This document shows positions 34,666 through 43,855 of a stretch of 64,000 nt of DNA, piece after piece. Position numbers and translations under genes: made by a program. The stretch lies in the NCBI RefSeq assembly GCF_021284745.1, contig NZ_CP089925.1, positions 186,001 through 250,000 of the forward strand, in the 5' to 3' direction. Under the pieces are notes generated by a model. That model was given only the letters and a program-made list of their open reading frames with translations. It did not search any database and was not told the origin of the DNA. Source of the DNA: Lysobacter sp. KIS68-7 (lineage in GTDB: Bacteria > Pseudomonadota > Gammaproteobacteria > Xanthomonadales > Xanthomonadaceae). How positions within the stretch are numbered: the stretch's first letter is position 1; each line of letters opens with the position of its first letter.

Positions 34666-36498
34666 TCAGAAGTGCTTGCCGAAGGTCACGAAGACCGTCG
34701 CATAGTCGCCGCCGGTCTGGTCGAAGCTGCCCATCGCGCCGATGTCGGTGTCCACGCCCCAGAACTGCGTGCGCACGCCGAGCGAGAGCGTGCCGTAGTT
34801 CTCGTCGTGCTGCAGGTTCGGCACGGCATACGGCAGCGTGCTCGCGAGCGTGAGCGAACGTGCGAACGCTTCTTCCGGCGCGTCTTCGAACTCGTGTTCC
34901 CACGCGATCTTCGCGTACGGCATGGCCGTGTCGTGGATCTTGTAGCTGGCCTGCCAGCCGAGGCTGCCGACCGTCGAGTCGAGATCCTGGTCGGGATAGG
35001 CCAGGCCCGCGGAGTCGACGCGGTTTTCGGCATAGCCATCGACGCTGATGCGCTGGACGAGCACCGACGCCACCGGACCATGCGTGAACGCGCCGGCGTG
35101 GAAGTCCCAACCGCCGTTGAGGCCGAAGGTGGTGTTGTCGCCGTCCGGGGAGCCTTCATAGCCGCGCTCGACCGGGCCGAGGTGCACGCGACGGTCCACG
35201 TCGTAGCTGGTCTTGGTCCAGCTCAGCTGCGCGTTGACCCAGGCATCGCCCGAATACCAACCGGCGAAGCCGCCGATCGACAGGTCGTCCTGCTGGAAGT
35301 CGCCCATGCGATGGCCGAAGTCGAAGTCCTGCGAGCCCCAGCCCGCGAAGCCGCCGAACACGAAGTCGCCGCTCGACCAGTCGACACCGAACAACACCGC
35401 CGGACCCGTGCCGTCGTAGTTGTTCGCTTCCGAGCGCTGGTTGTCGCCGCGCACGTTGCCCCACCACGCCACGCCGTCCTGTTCCGGCTTGCCGGCGACG
35501 TGCGAGGACACCTGCTCGGCGCGCATCTTGCCGGTCAGCGATTGCGTGTACGGCAACAGCGCGATCTGGCGCGGTGCTTCGAGGATCGATTCGGCGTACT
35601 GCGCGATCATCTCGTGCGTGCGGCCCGTGGGATGCACGCCGTCGGCGAACAGGTAGGTGTTCGGCGCATCTCCCGACACGTACGTGCCCGGGTTGCAGGT
35701 GAGCGAGGACGCGGTGATCTGCGGCTGGCACGCGGTGCCGGTGATGTTGGTGAAACCGTAGGCGCCCGGATCGGCGATGACTTCGCGCAACAGGTTGAAG
35801 GTGTCGAGCGGAATCACGCGCAGGCCCTGCGAGGCCAGGCCGTTGAACAGCGCGTCGTTGTACGTGGACGCCAGCGCGGTGCCGGTGGCTTGTGCAACCG
35901 GGCCCTGCGCGCGGAAGGCCGGCGTCGCGCCGAGGTCCGGCACCGTGGCCACCATGATGTAACGCGCGCCGGCGCCGGAGAGCATCGCGACGTTGGTCAC
36001 TTGCGCGCCGACCGCCTGCGCCATCGTGGTCGCCGGATCGGCGCCGTCGGTGATGGCGAACAGGTCGTTCGCGCCGCCCCACACGCTGTACAGCGCGTTG
36101 GCGTCCGCATGGCCGCCGTTGGCGGTGAGGTAACGCGTGATCTGCGTATTGAGCGATGCGATCTCGCCAAGCGGACCGGCGTACGTCGTGCCGGTGCGCG
36201 CACCGCCGGTGGCCCAGTTGGTGCCGCCCTGGTTGGCGCTGGTCGCATTGGTGCCGTAGTAATCGGCGAGGTGTTCGGACCACACCTGCGTCGGGTTGGT
36301 GCTGAAGCGCCCAAGCACCGCGGCCGACGGACCACCGACCTGGATCAACGCCGGACGGAACCAGCCCGAGTCGGTGAGGCTGTCGCCGAAGAACACGGTC
36401 TGCGAATAGGTCTGCGCGGCGGCCGGCAAGGCGGCGAATGCGAGCGCGGCGGCAAGGAGACGGCGGACGGGCCGGAAGGCCCGGTGGTTCGACTTCAT
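34666..36498 (-). CDS. estA: GDSL esterase autotransporter (EstA type)
   Basis: 610 residues. A signal peptide (about 28 residues) precedes a GDSL/SGNH esterase: nucleophile Ser in FFGDSLTDSG (block I), GGTNWATGGA (block II), VWGGANDLF (block III Asn), and the Asp-His pair in DGVHPTGRTH (block V). From about residue 330 the C-terminal type Va beta-barrel follows and ends in FVTFGKHF with the terminal Phe needed for Bam insertion. The enzyme is expected on the cell surface, hydrolysing lipid or ester substrates; Pseudomonas EstA affects rhamnolipid production and motility. AGGAG lies 8 nt before the ATG. A GEMM-I riboswitch and terminator point toward it from 330 bp upstream. Confidence 0.88.
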   Translation of the reverse strand: MKSNHRAFRPVRRLLAAALAFAALPAAAQTYSQTVFFGDSLTDSGWFRPALIQVGGPSAAVLGRFSTNPTQVWSEHLADYYGTNATSANQGGTNWATGGARTGTTYAGPLGEIASLNTQITRYLTANGGHADANALYSVWGGANDLFAITDGADPATTMAQAVGAQVTNVAMLSGAGARYIMVATVPDLGATPAFRAQGPVAQATGTALASTYNDALFNGLASQGLRVIPLDTFNLLREVIADPGAYGFTNITGTACQPQITASSLTCNPGTYVSGDAPNTYLFADGVHPTGRTHEMIAQYAESILEAPRQIALLPYTQSLTGKMRAEQVSSHVAGKPEQDGVAWWGNVRGDNQRSEANNYDGTGPAVLFGVDWSSGDFVFGGFAGWGSQDFDFGHRMGDFQQDDLSIGGFAGWYSGDAWVNAQLSWTKTSYDVDRRVHLGPVERGYEGSPDGDNTTFGLNGGWDFHAGAFTHGPVASVLVQRISVDGYAENRVDSAGLAYPDQDLDSTVGSLGWQASYKIHDTAMPYAKIAWEHEFEDAPEEAFARSLTLASTLPYAVPNLQHDENYGTLSLGVRTQFWGVDTDIGAMGSFDQTGGDYATVFVTFGKHF

Positions 36499-36576
36499 CG
36501 AAACGCTCCTGATCCCTGGGGTGTGAAGGCCATGCTACACGCGACGGCCCGTCGTGCGACCGGCGACAATACGCCC

Positions 36577-36777
36577 ATGAACATTCTGCTCAACGGCGAG
36601 CCGCGGACCCTGGCCCCGGCCGCTTCCATCGCCGACCTCCTCCGCCTGGAAGGACTGGCCGACCGGCGCGTCGCGGTCGAGGTCAACGGCGCCATCGTCC
36701 CGCGCGGCCAGCACGCCACGCATGCGCTGCAACCCGGGGACAAGGTGGAAGTCGTGCATGCGCTCGGCGGGGGCTGA
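36577..36777 (+). CDS. thiS: ThiS sulfur carrier protein
   Basis: 66 residues, ubiquitin-like. It begins MNILLNGEPRTLAPAASIADLL and ends in the required GG (HALGGG), the site of thiocarboxylate formation in thiazole synthesis. Normal length. The thiG partner starts 343 nt later, an unusually large gap that holds an antisense regulatory element. Divergent from estA (78 bp between start codons). Confidence 0.9.
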   Translation: MNILLNGEPRTLAPAASIADLLRLEGLADRRVAVEVNGAIVPRGQHATHALQPGDKVEVVHALGGG

Positions 36778-36804
36778 GCCCACCGCCGAGCGCCTCCCTC
36801 CCTC

Positions 36805-36836
36805 AAAAAAAACCGCGCGATGACACCATCGGGCGG
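36805..36836 (-). terminator. Intrinsic terminator linked to the GEMM-I riboswitch
   Basis: On the minus strand a 10-bp stem with one mismatch (36827-36836 with 36813-36822) and loop GTGT is followed by eight T. Its upstream arm CCGCCCGATG begins with the same CCGC that forms the 3' strand of riboswitch P1 (36833-36837), so the two structures exclude each other. Confidence 0.75.
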
Positions 36837-36931
36837 TCACGGGAACCCGGCTGTCCGCGGCAGGGGGAATGCCGGAGGACCCGTAGCTTTGCGACCCCGG
36901 CTTTCGCGCGGGTGTGCTCTTTGCGTACCGC
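36833..36931 (-). promoter_or_regulatory. GEMM-I (cyclic di-GMP-I class) riboswitch
   Basis: On the minus strand the order TACGCAAAGAGCACACC - GAAA tetraloop - GGGGTCGCAAAGCTACGGG - CAGCCGGGTTCCCG reproduces the class consensus (GCAAACC, GAAA, GGGACGCAAAGC, GGGTTACCG). P1 is GCGGT (36927-36931) with ACCGC (36833-36837). The class binds cyclic di-GMP and, in some variants, 3',3'-cyclic AMP-GMP. The aptamer is followed directly by a terminator sharing a P1 strand. The next minus-strand gene is estA, about 310 nt beyond the terminator; thiS lies between on the other strand. Confidence 0.8.
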
Positions 36932-37120
36932 GCGATGGGCATCGCGCGCAGTGGGACGGCCACGGCGGTCCGGGTCAGGGGTGTGCCCGTTCGACGCATC
37001 CTTGCCCCACTCCTCCTGCCTTACGCGACGCCCGGGGCGCAGCGGACAACCGCGCATGTTTTCCACATGAATCGCGATGCCCGGGGCGCTGCGACCGACG
37101 AACGGCGGTACCATTCGCAC

Positions 37121-37924
37121 ATGCAAGACACCCTCGCCCTCGCGGCCGACGACAGCCTGGTCGTCGCGGGCCGCCGTTACCGTTCCCGTCTGCTCACCGG
37201 CACGGGCAAGTTCAAGGATTTCGACGAGACCCGTCGCGCCACCGAGGCCGCCGGCGCGCAGATCGTCACCGTTGCGATCCGCCGCACCAACCTCGGGCAA
37301 TCGCCCGACGAGCCGAACCTGCTCGACGTCCTCCCGCCCGACAAGTTCACGCTGCTGCCCAACACCGCCGGCTGCTACACGGCGGACGACGCCGTGCGCA
37401 CGTGCCGCCTGGCGCGCGAACTGCTCGACGGCCACAAGCTCGTGAAGCTCGAAGTGCTCGGCGATGCGCGCACGCTCTACCCGGACGTCGTGCAGACCAT
37501 CAAGGCCGCCGAAACGCTCGTCGCCGACGGCTTCGACGTCATGGTCTACACCTCCGACGACCCCATCCTCGCCAAGCGCCTGGAAGAGATCGGTTGCGTC
37601 GCCGTGATGCCGCTCGCCGCGCCGATCGGTTCGGGCCTGGGCATCCAGAACAAGTACAACCTGCTCGAGATCGTCGAGAACGCGAAGGTGCCGATCATCG
37701 TCGACGCCGGCGTGGGCACGGCGTCCGACGCCTCCATCGCCATGGAGCTGGGCTGCGACGGCGTGCTGATGAACACCGCCATCGCCGGCGCGAAGGATCC
37801 CGTGCTGATGGCGCATGCGATGAAGCTGGCCGTCGAAGCCGGCCGCGCGGCGTTCCGCGCCGGCCGCATTCCCCGCAAGCGTTTCGCGTCGGCGTCGAGC
37901 CCGATCGATGGCCTGATCGGCTGA
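37121..37924 (+). CDS. thiG: Thiazole synthase
   Basis: 267 residues, TIM-barrel enzyme forming the thiazole phosphate of thiamine from DXP, dehydroglycine and ThiS thiocarboxylate. Motifs [46 protein letters not shown] and the C-terminal [20 protein letters not shown] are family-specific. Start at 37121. The stop overlaps the trmB start (TGATG at 37922-37926). Confidence 0.95.
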   Translation: MQDTLALAADDSLVVAGRRYRSRLLTGTGKFKDFDETRRATEAAGAQIVTVAIRRTNLGQSPDEPNLLDVLPPDKFTLLPNTAGCYTADDAVRTCRLARELLDGHKLVKLEVLGDARTLYPDVVQTIKAAETLVADGFDVMVYTSDDPILAKRLEEIGCVAVMPLAAPIGSGLGIQNKYNLLEIVENAKVPIIVDAGVGTASDASIAMELGCDGVLMNTAIAGAKDPVLMAHAMKLAVEAGRAAFRAGRIPRKRFASASSPIDGLIG

Positions 37925-38664
37925 TGTCCGATCCGGTCGACAAGAAGCCCTTCACCGCCGAACCCGGGCAGCGCAAGGTGCGCAGCTTCGTGCTGCGGCA
38001 GGGGCGGTTCACGCCGGCGCAGCAGCGCGCATTCGAAGAACTCTGGCCGCGCTTCGGCCTGGACTACGCGGGCGCCCCGCGCGATTTCGACGCCGCCTTC
38101 GGGCGCCGCGCCCCGCGCGTCCTCGAGATCGGCTTCGGCAACGGCGAGGCGCTGCGCTACGCCGCACAGCACGACCCGGCGCGGGACCTGATCGGCATCG
38201 AAGTCCACGCCCCGGGCGTGGGCCGATTGCTCAACGCCCTGGCCGCCGACGACGCCCGCAACGTGCGCCTGTACCACCACGATGCGGTGGAAGTCCTGCA
38301 GCATGAAATCGCCGACGCCTCGCTCGACGAGATCCGCATCTACTTCCCCGATCCCTGGCACAAGAAGCGCCACAACAAGCGTCGACTGGTGAACCCCGCC
38401 TTCGCCGCGCTGCTGGTGTCGAAACTCGCGCCCGGCGGGCGCTTGCACCTCGCCACCGATTGGCACGACTATGCCGAGCAGATGTGGGACGTGCTCGATG
38501 CGACACCGGGGCTGGCCAACCGGGCCGGCCCGCGCGGTGCCGTACCCCGCCCCGAATGGCGTCCGCAGACGCATTTCGAGACGCGCGGCCAGAAGCTTGG
38601 CCACGGCACGTGGGACCTGCTGTACGACATGCTCGAAAGGACGCCAGGGGAACCGAGCGCGTGA
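37924..38664 (+). CDS. trmB: tRNA (guanine-N7-)-methyltransferase
   Basis: 246 residues. SAM-dependent methylation of G46 in the tRNA variable loop. SAM motif [15 protein letters not shown], and the family motif [19 protein letters not shown] with the catalytic Asp. Start ATG shares its A with the thiG stop, and the stop overlaps the GTG of the permease, giving a translationally coupled thiG-trmB-permease run. Confidence 0.95.
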   Translation: MSDPVDKKPFTAEPGQRKVRSFVLRQGRFTPAQQRAFEELWPRFGLDYAGAPRDFDAAFGRRAPRVLEIGFGNGEALRYAAQHDPARDLIGIEVHAPGVGRLLNALAADDARNVRLYHHDAVEVLQHEIADASLDEIRIYFPDPWHKKRHNKRRLVNPAFAALLVSKLAPGGRLHLATDWHDYAEQMWDVLDATPGLANRAGPRGAVPRPEWRPQTHFETRGQKLGHGTWDLLYDMLERTPGEPSA

Positions 38665-40505
38665 ACGATTCCGCGTTGATGCTCACCACCGACATGAAGC
38701 TCGTGCTCGGGCTGGTGGGCTTCACGATGGTCATGTTCCTGTTCGAGCGCATCCGCGCAGACGTCGTCGCGCTCGTCGTCCTCGTCCTGCTCGGCCTCAC
38801 CGGGCTCGTGGCGCCGGAAGACCTGTTCGGTGGTTTCTCCGGTAACGCCGTGATGTCGGTGATCTCCACGATGATCCTCGGCGCAGGCCTGGATCGCACC
38901 GGCGCGCTCAACCGGCTCGCGGCCTGGCTGCTGCGTCGTGCCAAAGGCAACGAATCGCGGCTGCTGCTGCTGATCCAGGGCATCGCGGGCCTCAACTCCT
39001 CTTTCATGCAGAACCCGTCGGTGATGGCGCTGTACATGCCCGTCGCCTCGCGACTGAGTTCGCGCACGGGCCTGCCGCTGTCGCGCTTCCTGTTGCCGCT
39101 CACGGTCGCCATCGTGATGGGCGGCTCGCTGACGATGGTCGGCACCTCGCCGCTGATCATGCTCAACGACTTGCTGGTCTCGTCGAACGCGAACCTGCCC
39201 TCGGGCGCGGCGACGCTCGAACCGCTGCACATGTTCGCGCCCATGCCGATCGGCTTCGCGCTGCTGATCGCGGGCCTGTTGTACTTCCGCTTCTTCGGCG
39301 ACAAGCAACTCGAGCGCTACGACATCGACCGCGGCGTCACGCCCGCGCGCACGCAGAGCTACTTCGCGCAGGCCTACGGCATCGAAGGCGACGTGTACGA
39401 ACTCACGGTCTCCGCCGACAGCCCGCTGGTGGGCATGTCGCTCGGCGAAGCCGAAGCGCTGCGCGGCGCGCCCTTGCTGCTCGCGCTGAAGACGGGCAAC
39501 GAATCGCGCCTGGCGCCGCCGGCGGACGCGCGCATCTGGGTCGGCAGCGTGCTCGGTGCGATGGGCAAGCGCGAGCAGGTGGCCGACTTCGCGCAGAACA
39601 ATTTCCTGCGCCTGAGCACGCGCCTGCGCACCTTCGGCGACCTGTTCAACCCGAGCCGCGCCGGCATCGCCGAGGCGGTGGTGCCGCCGACTTCGCAATA
39701 CCTCGGCAAGTCGCAGGCCGAACTGCAGCTGCGCAAGCAGTACGGCATCAGCCTGCTCGCGGTGAACCGCGACAAGCAGGTGCACCGCGAGAACGTCCGC
39801 CAGCTCGCGCTGCGCGCCGGCGACATGCTGGTGCTGCACGGCATCTGGCAGGACCTGGCCTCGGCCGCGGAGAACAAGGACTTCGTGGTGGTCACCGACT
39901 ACCCGAAGGGCGAGCAGCGTCCGCACAAGTTCAAGCTGGCCATCGGCATCTTCGCGGTCACGATGCTGCTCGCGCTGTCCACGCGCATCCCGGTGTCGAT
40001 CGCGCTGATGACCGGCGTGGCCGGCATGCTCGTGGCGGGCGTGCTGCACATCGACGAGGCCTACGCGGCGATCAACTGGAAGACCGTGTTCGTCATGGCC
40101 TGCCTGATTCCATTGGGCTGGGCGATGGATTCGAGCGGCGCGGCGGCGTGGATCGCGGGGCACACCATCGAGCAATTGCCCGAAGGCCTGCCCGTGGTGT
40201 TGCTGGAAGTCGCACTCGGCTTGCTGACCACCCTGTTCTCGCTGGTCATCGGCCACGTCGGCGCGACCATCGTGATGGTGCCGATGGGCATCAACCTCGC
40301 GCTTGCGGCGGGCGGCAATCCGACGGCCTTCGCGCTCATGGTCGCGCTCTCGGCGTCGAACAACTTCATGACCGCGTCCAATCCGGTGATGTCGATGATC
40401 ACCGGGCCCGCGGGTTACCAGCCGCGCGACCTGTGGCGCCTCGGTGCGCCCTTGTCGCTGCTTTACCTGGTGATCGTGGTAATCGCGCTCAACATCATGT
40501 ACTGA
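38661..40505 (+). CDS. SLC13/DASS-family permease with cytoplasmic RCK_C domains
   Basis: 614 residues from a GTG at 38661 that overlaps the trmB stop by 4 bp (an ATG at 38679 is the alternative). Two blocks of hydrophobic helices (about residues 8-210 and 415-614) flank a soluble middle with two TrkA-C/RCK-like modules (around 230-310 and 320-400). This is the architecture of bacterial YfbS-type SLC13 permeases for anions such as sulfate or dicarboxylates. [16 protein letters not shown] and the C-terminal [16 protein letters not shown] are the SNT-type repeats. Substrate unknown. Confidence 0.82.
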   Translation: MNDSALMLTTDMKLVLGLVGFTMVMFLFERIRADVVALVVLVLLGLTGLVAPEDLFGGFSGNAVMSVISTMILGAGLDRTGALNRLAAWLLRRAKGNESRLLLLIQGIAGLNSSFMQNPSVMALYMPVASRLSSRTGLPLSRFLLPLTVAIVMGGSLTMVGTSPLIMLNDLLVSSNANLPSGAATLEPLHMFAPMPIGFALLIAGLLYFRFFGDKQLERYDIDRGVTPARTQSYFAQAYGIEGDVYELTVSADSPLVGMSLGEAEALRGAPLLLALKTGNESRLAPPADARIWVGSVLGAMGKREQVADFAQNNFLRLSTRLRTFGDLFNPSRAGIAEAVVPPTSQYLGKSQAELQLRKQYGISLLAVNRDKQVHRENVRQLALRAGDMLVLHGIWQDLASAAENKDFVVVTDYPKGEQRPHKFKLAIGIFAVTMLLALSTRIPVSIALMTGVAGMLVAGVLHIDEAYAAINWKTVFVMACLIPLGWAMDSSGAAAWIAGHTIEQLPEGLPVVLLEVALGLLTTLFSLVIGHVGATIVMVPMGINLALAAGGNPTAFALMVALSASNNFMTASNPVMSMITGPAGYQPRDLWRLGAPLSLLYLVIVVIALNIMY

Positions 40506-40857
40506 GCACGACGAGCCCGTCGCGCACTTCGACGTCGACCTGCTTCAGCGCCGAGCCCTTGCACGGCCCCGCAATGCATTCGCCCGCGGTGAGTTCGAAG
40601 GTCGCGCCGTGCACCGCGCACATCAGGTGCCCCTTTTTGTCGCGCAGGAACTTGCCCGGCGCCCAGTCCAGCCGACGGCCGGCATGCGGGCAGACGTTGA
40701 GCCACGCACGCACCGCGGCGCCGTCGCGATGGAGGATCAGGGATTCGTCGTCGCCGGCGAGGCGCGCTTCGGTTTCGAAGAAGCCGCCGTCTTCGATCTG
40801 GTCCAGGCGGGCGAGGACTTGTGGCAACGATCCGGATTGTTCGACGGCTGTCATCAC
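40495..40857 (-). CDS. Rieske [2Fe-2S] ferredoxin-like protein
   Basis: 120 residues. The cluster ligands are C56-P-H58 and C80-A-V-H83 in CPHAGRR and CAVHGATF. No signal peptide, so a cytoplasmic small Rieske protein, comparable to NirD-like or ring-dioxygenase ferredoxin components; no partner oxygenase is nearby. Overlaps the convergent permease stop by 11 bp. Electron-transfer partner unknown. Confidence 0.8.
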   Translation of the reverse strand: MMTAVEQSGSLPQVLARLDQIEDGGFFETEARLAGDDESLILHRDGAAVRAWLNVCPHAGRRLDWAPGKFLRDKKGHLMCAVHGATFELTAGECIAGPCKGSALKQVDVEVRDGLVVLST

Positions 40858-40944
40858 GGTTTAACAAAGTCCTCACACACCGGGGAAACGGCGGCCGGAT
40901 ACTCGCGACCCCGGCACCGCCTAATTGTGTCACGGCCCCCGACG

Positions 40945-41211
40945 ATGAAGTTTTACGCCCACCGCTTCGACTTCTCCCGCTTCGCGCCGCGCAAGCCGCG
41001 CAACACCTGGCTGCGCGTGTTGCTCGGGGTCGTCGGCGTCGCTGTGTTGCTCGCGCTGGTGTTCGTCAGCGTGTTCGTCGGAATCGCGATGCTCGCGATC
41101 GGCCTGGCGGTGCGCCTGCTGAAGCAGCGCGGCAAGCCCGTCGCGCGCGACCGCAACGTGCTCGACGGTGAGTTCCGCGTCGTGCGCAAGCACGCCCTGC
41201 CCTCTGCATGA
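40945..41211 (+). CDS. Small two-TM membrane protein, unknown function
   Basis: 88 residues from the ATG at 40945. A basic N-terminus (KFYAHRFDFSRFAPRKPRNTW) precedes one long or two short hydrophobic segments (about residues 24-58) and a charged C-terminal tail (RDRNVLDGEFRVVRK). Overlaps the FAH-family gene by 4 bp (ATGA), so co-expression is likely. Not recognised as a named family. Confidence 0.6.
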   Translation: MKFYAHRFDFSRFAPRKPRNTWLRVLLGVVGVAVLLALVFVSVFVGIAMLAIGLAVRLLKQRGKPVARDRNVLDGEFRVVRKHALPSA

Positions 41212-41891
41212 GCGATGTGATTGCCGCGCCCGCGCAAGCGCGGGTGCCCGTGCGTGGCGGCGGCACCTTCCCGGTACGACGCATCTTCTGCGTCGGCCGC
41301 AACTTCGCCGACCACGCGAAGGAAATGGGCGCCCCGGTGCCCGCCTCGAAGGCCGAACGCGGCCAGCCCGTCTTCTTCACCAAGCCCGCCGATGCGATCG
41401 TGATCGACGGTGTCGTGCCCTACGCCTCCGCAACGCACGACCTGCACCATGAAGTGGAACTCGTCGTCGCGCTCGGCGAAGGCGCGAAGGTCTTCGGTTA
41501 CGCCGTCGGCCTCGACCTGACCCGCCGCGACCTGCAATCCGCCGCGAAGGCGAAGGGCCTGCCCTGGGACATCGGCAAGGCCTTCGACCACTCCGCCCCA
41601 ATCGGCGAGATCGCCCCCGCCGCGCTCGTGGGCGAACTCGCCCCGCGCACGCTCTCGCTCATGGTCAACGGCACGCAGCGCCAGCATTCCACGCTCGACC
41701 AGCTGATCTGGGACGTGCCGGACATCCTGGCCGAGCTCTCGAAGCTGTTCGAACTCAAGGCAGGCGACCTGGTCTTCATGGGTACGCCGGCGGGCGTCTC
41801 CGCCCTGCAGGTCGGCGACCGCTTCGAAGCCCGCCTCGACGACGTGCTGCACCTGGCCGGCACCATCGCACCGCCACGCCCCGCGCGTTAA
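41208..41891 (+). CDS. Fumarylacetoacetate hydrolase-family protein
   Basis: 227 residues, the short single-domain FAH form. RRIFCVGRNFADHAKEMG, PVFFTKPADAIV, the metal ligands in HHEVELVVALG, and GDLVFMGTPAGVS are characteristic. Members include acylpyruvate hydrolases and oxaloacetate tautomerases; the reaction is not decidable from sequence alone. Divalent metal dependence is expected. Translationally coupled to the small membrane protein upstream. Confidence 0.85.
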   Translation: MSDVIAAPAQARVPVRGGGTFPVRRIFCVGRNFADHAKEMGAPVPASKAERGQPVFFTKPADAIVIDGVVPYASATHDLHHEVELVVALGEGAKVFGYAVGLDLTRRDLQSAAKAKGLPWDIGKAFDHSAPIGEIAPAALVGELAPRTLSLMVNGTQRQHSTLDQLIWDVPDILAELSKLFELKAGDLVFMGTPAGVSALQVGDRFEARLDDVLHLAGTIAPPRPAR

Positions 41892-41935
41892 CCTCGCCGC
41901 AACCGGCGCCCCGGCCGGCAAAGGGAGGAACCACG

Positions 41936-42334
41936 ATGGGCATGCTCACCGAGTTCAAGGCCTTCATCGCGCGTGGCAACGTCGTCGATCTCGCGGTCGG
42001 CGTCGTGATCGGCGCAGCCTTCGGCAAGATCGTCACGGCGCTGGTGGACGGCATCGTCATGCCCGTCGTCGCGTTGCTTACGGGCGGCACGAGCGTGGCG
42101 GACTGGAAGTACGTGGTCACCCCCGCGGCGGTGGACGCGGCGGGCAAGCAGACGGCCGAAGTCGCCTTCAAGTACGGCATGGTGCTGCAGACCCTGATCG
42201 ACTTCCTCCTCATCGCCTTCGTGATCTTCCTGTTCCTCAAGGCCTACAACCGCCTGCGCGATCCGGCCCCCGAGCCGGCGACCCCCGAGGACGTGCTCCT
42301 GCTGCGGGAGATCCGCGATTCCTTGAAGCGCTGA
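41936..42334 (+). CDS. mscL: Large-conductance mechanosensitive channel
   Basis: 132 residues, family length. Starts MGMLTEFKAFIARGNVVDLAVG, with the pore helix GVVIGAAFGKIV, TM2 around TLIDFLLIAFVIFLFLKAYN, and the C-terminal amphipathic bundle PEDVLLLREIRDSLK. A homopentameric emergency valve during osmotic downshock. AAAGGGAGG precedes the start. Confidence 0.96.
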   Translation: MGMLTEFKAFIARGNVVDLAVGVVIGAAFGKIVTALVDGIVMPVVALLTGGTSVADWKYVVTPAAVDAAGKQTAEVAFKYGMVLQTLIDFLLIAFVIFLFLKAYNRLRDPAPEPATPEDVLLLREIRDSLKR

Positions 42335-42423
42335 CGCTTCGACCATGACCTGCGGCACCCCGGCACCGCCGGGGGCCGCTGCTACGCTCCGGGGCTTCCG
42401 TCGCCTGTCCCTGGAGTTCCGCA

Positions 42424-43845
42424 ATGCGTTTGACCCCGACGATGCTGGCCGTCGCCCTTGCCGTGACCCTGGGTGCCGCGCAGGCCGCGACGCCGTCGCA
42501 GACCACGATCTCGCCGAAGTCGATCGACGCCGCCACGCAATTGCGCGAGCGCGCCTTGAACGACGACACCGGCTACAAGGTCGTCGAATCGCTCACCACC
42601 GAAGTCGGCCCGCGCATGGCCGGCAGCGAAGCCGACGCACGCGCGGTCGCGTGGGCGCAGGCGAAGTTCAAGCAACTCGGTTTCGATCGCGTGTGGACCG
42701 AGCCGGTCACCTTCCCGAAGTGGGAACGCCGCAGCGAAAGCGCGCAGGTGCTCGGCGACCATTCGCAGAAGCTGGCCGTCACCGCACTCGGCGGTTCGCC
42801 GGGCGGCACCATCGAAGGCGAAGTCGTGCGCTTCGCCGACCTCGCTTCGCTGCAGGCCGCGCCGGCCGGATCGCTCGCGGGCAAGATCGCCTTCATCGAC
42901 CACGAAATGGAACGCGCGAAGGACGGCAGCGGCTACGGCATGGGCTCGCGCATCCGCAGCGCCGGCCCGTCGGCTGCAATCCGCGCCGGCGCCGCCGCCT
43001 ACATGATGCGTTCGGCGGGCACCGACTCGCACCGCAACCCGCACACCGGCATCACGCACTTCGACGACGGCCTGGCGCCGATCCCGTCGGCCGCACTCGC
43101 TGCGCCGGACGCGGAACAGCTCGCGCGCCTGGTCGCGCTGGGCAAGCCGGTGCGCGTGAAGCTGGCGCTCGACTGCGGTTGGAACGGCACGGCGACGTCG
43201 TACAACGTCATCGGTGAAATGCGCGGCCGCAGCAAGCCCGATGAAGTCGTCGTGATCGGCGGCCACCTGGATTCGTGGGACCTCGGTACCGGCGCGATCG
43301 ACGACGGCGCGGGCGTGGCCATCGCGATGGGCGCGGGCAAGCTGATTGGCGACATGAAGCAGCGTCCGGCGCGCACGATCCGCGTGGTGGCGTTCGCGAA
43401 CGAGGAGCAGGGCCTGTTCGGTGGTCGTGCGTACGGGGAGAAGCACGTGGCCGATGTGCGCAAGCACCAGATCGGCGCGGAGAGCGACTTCGGTGCGGGG
43501 CGCGTCTATGCGTTCAGCACGAGTGCGCCGGATTACGCGAAGGATGCGGCGAAGCAGATCGCGGATGTGCTGGCGCCGTTGGGCATTGCGTATACGCCGG
43601 GCGAGGGTGGGCCGGGGCCGGACGTGGGTCCGTTCGCTGCCAATGGTTTGGCGTGGGCGGCGTTGCGCCAGGACGGTACGGATTACTTCGATTTCCACCA
43701 CACGCCGGACGATACGCTCGACAAGATCGATCCGAAGGCGTTGGCGCAGAACGTGGCGGCGTATGCGGTGTTCGCTTACTTGGCTGCGGATGCGCAAGGG
43801 GATTTCGGGAGCAAGCCTGGGAAGGTCACTCCGCCGCACGAGTGA
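42424..43845 (+). CDS. Exported M28-family zinc aminopeptidase
   Basis: 473 residues. A signal peptide (about 22 residues, ending AQAA) and a PA domain (about residues 130-250) precede the M28 catalytic domain. Zinc ligands and catalytic residues: HLD in GGHLDSWDLGTGAIDDGAG, Asp-Glu-Glu in FANEEQGLFGG, and the late His in DYFDFHHTPDDT. Likely secreted or periplasmic peptide degradation. In the last third of the gene codons shift toward G- and T-ending choices (ggg, ttg, gat), unlike the 5' part, up to the adjacent palindromic element. Confidence 0.85.
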   Translation: MRLTPTMLAVALAVTLGAAQAATPSQTTISPKSIDAATQLRERALNDDTGYKVVESLTTEVGPRMAGSEADARAVAWAQAKFKQLGFDRVWTEPVTFPKWERRSESAQVLGDHSQKLAVTALGGSPGGTIEGEVVRFADLASLQAAPAGSLAGKIAFIDHEMERAKDGSGYGMGSRIRSAGPSAAIRAGAAAYMMRSAGTDSHRNPHTGITHFDDGLAPIPSAALAAPDAEQLARLVALGKPVRVKLALDCGWNGTATSYNVIGEMRGRSKPDEVVVIGGHLDSWDLGTGAIDDGAGVAIAMGAGKLIGDMKQRPARTIRVVAFANEEQGLFGGRAYGEKHVADVRKHQIGAESDFGAGRVYAFSTSAPDYAKDAAKQIADVLAPLGIAYTPGEGGPGPDVGPFAANGLAWAALRQDGTDYFDFHHTPDDTLDKIDPKALAQNVAAYAVFAYLAADAQGDFGSKPGKVTPPHE

Positions 43846-43855
43846 TCGCGGGTTT

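Larger units (their letters stand above)
36778..37120. other. 343-bp thiS-thiG gap
   Basis: No gene on either strand is convincing. On the minus strand the gap contains the GEMM-I riboswitch (36833-36931) and its terminator (36805-36836). The stretch 36932-37120 should contain the divergent promoters of this RNA and of thiG; no clear hexamers were found. CCCGGGGCGC recurs as CCGGGGCGCTGCG at 37031 and 37081. Confidence 0.6.

Noticed and set aside
36495-36806. Minus-strand frame of 103 codons antisense to thiS, ending on the estA start
   Set aside because: Needs a TTG start inside the terminator T tract, has no Shine-Dalgarno, is rich in R/S/A, and lies opposite a well-supported thiS.
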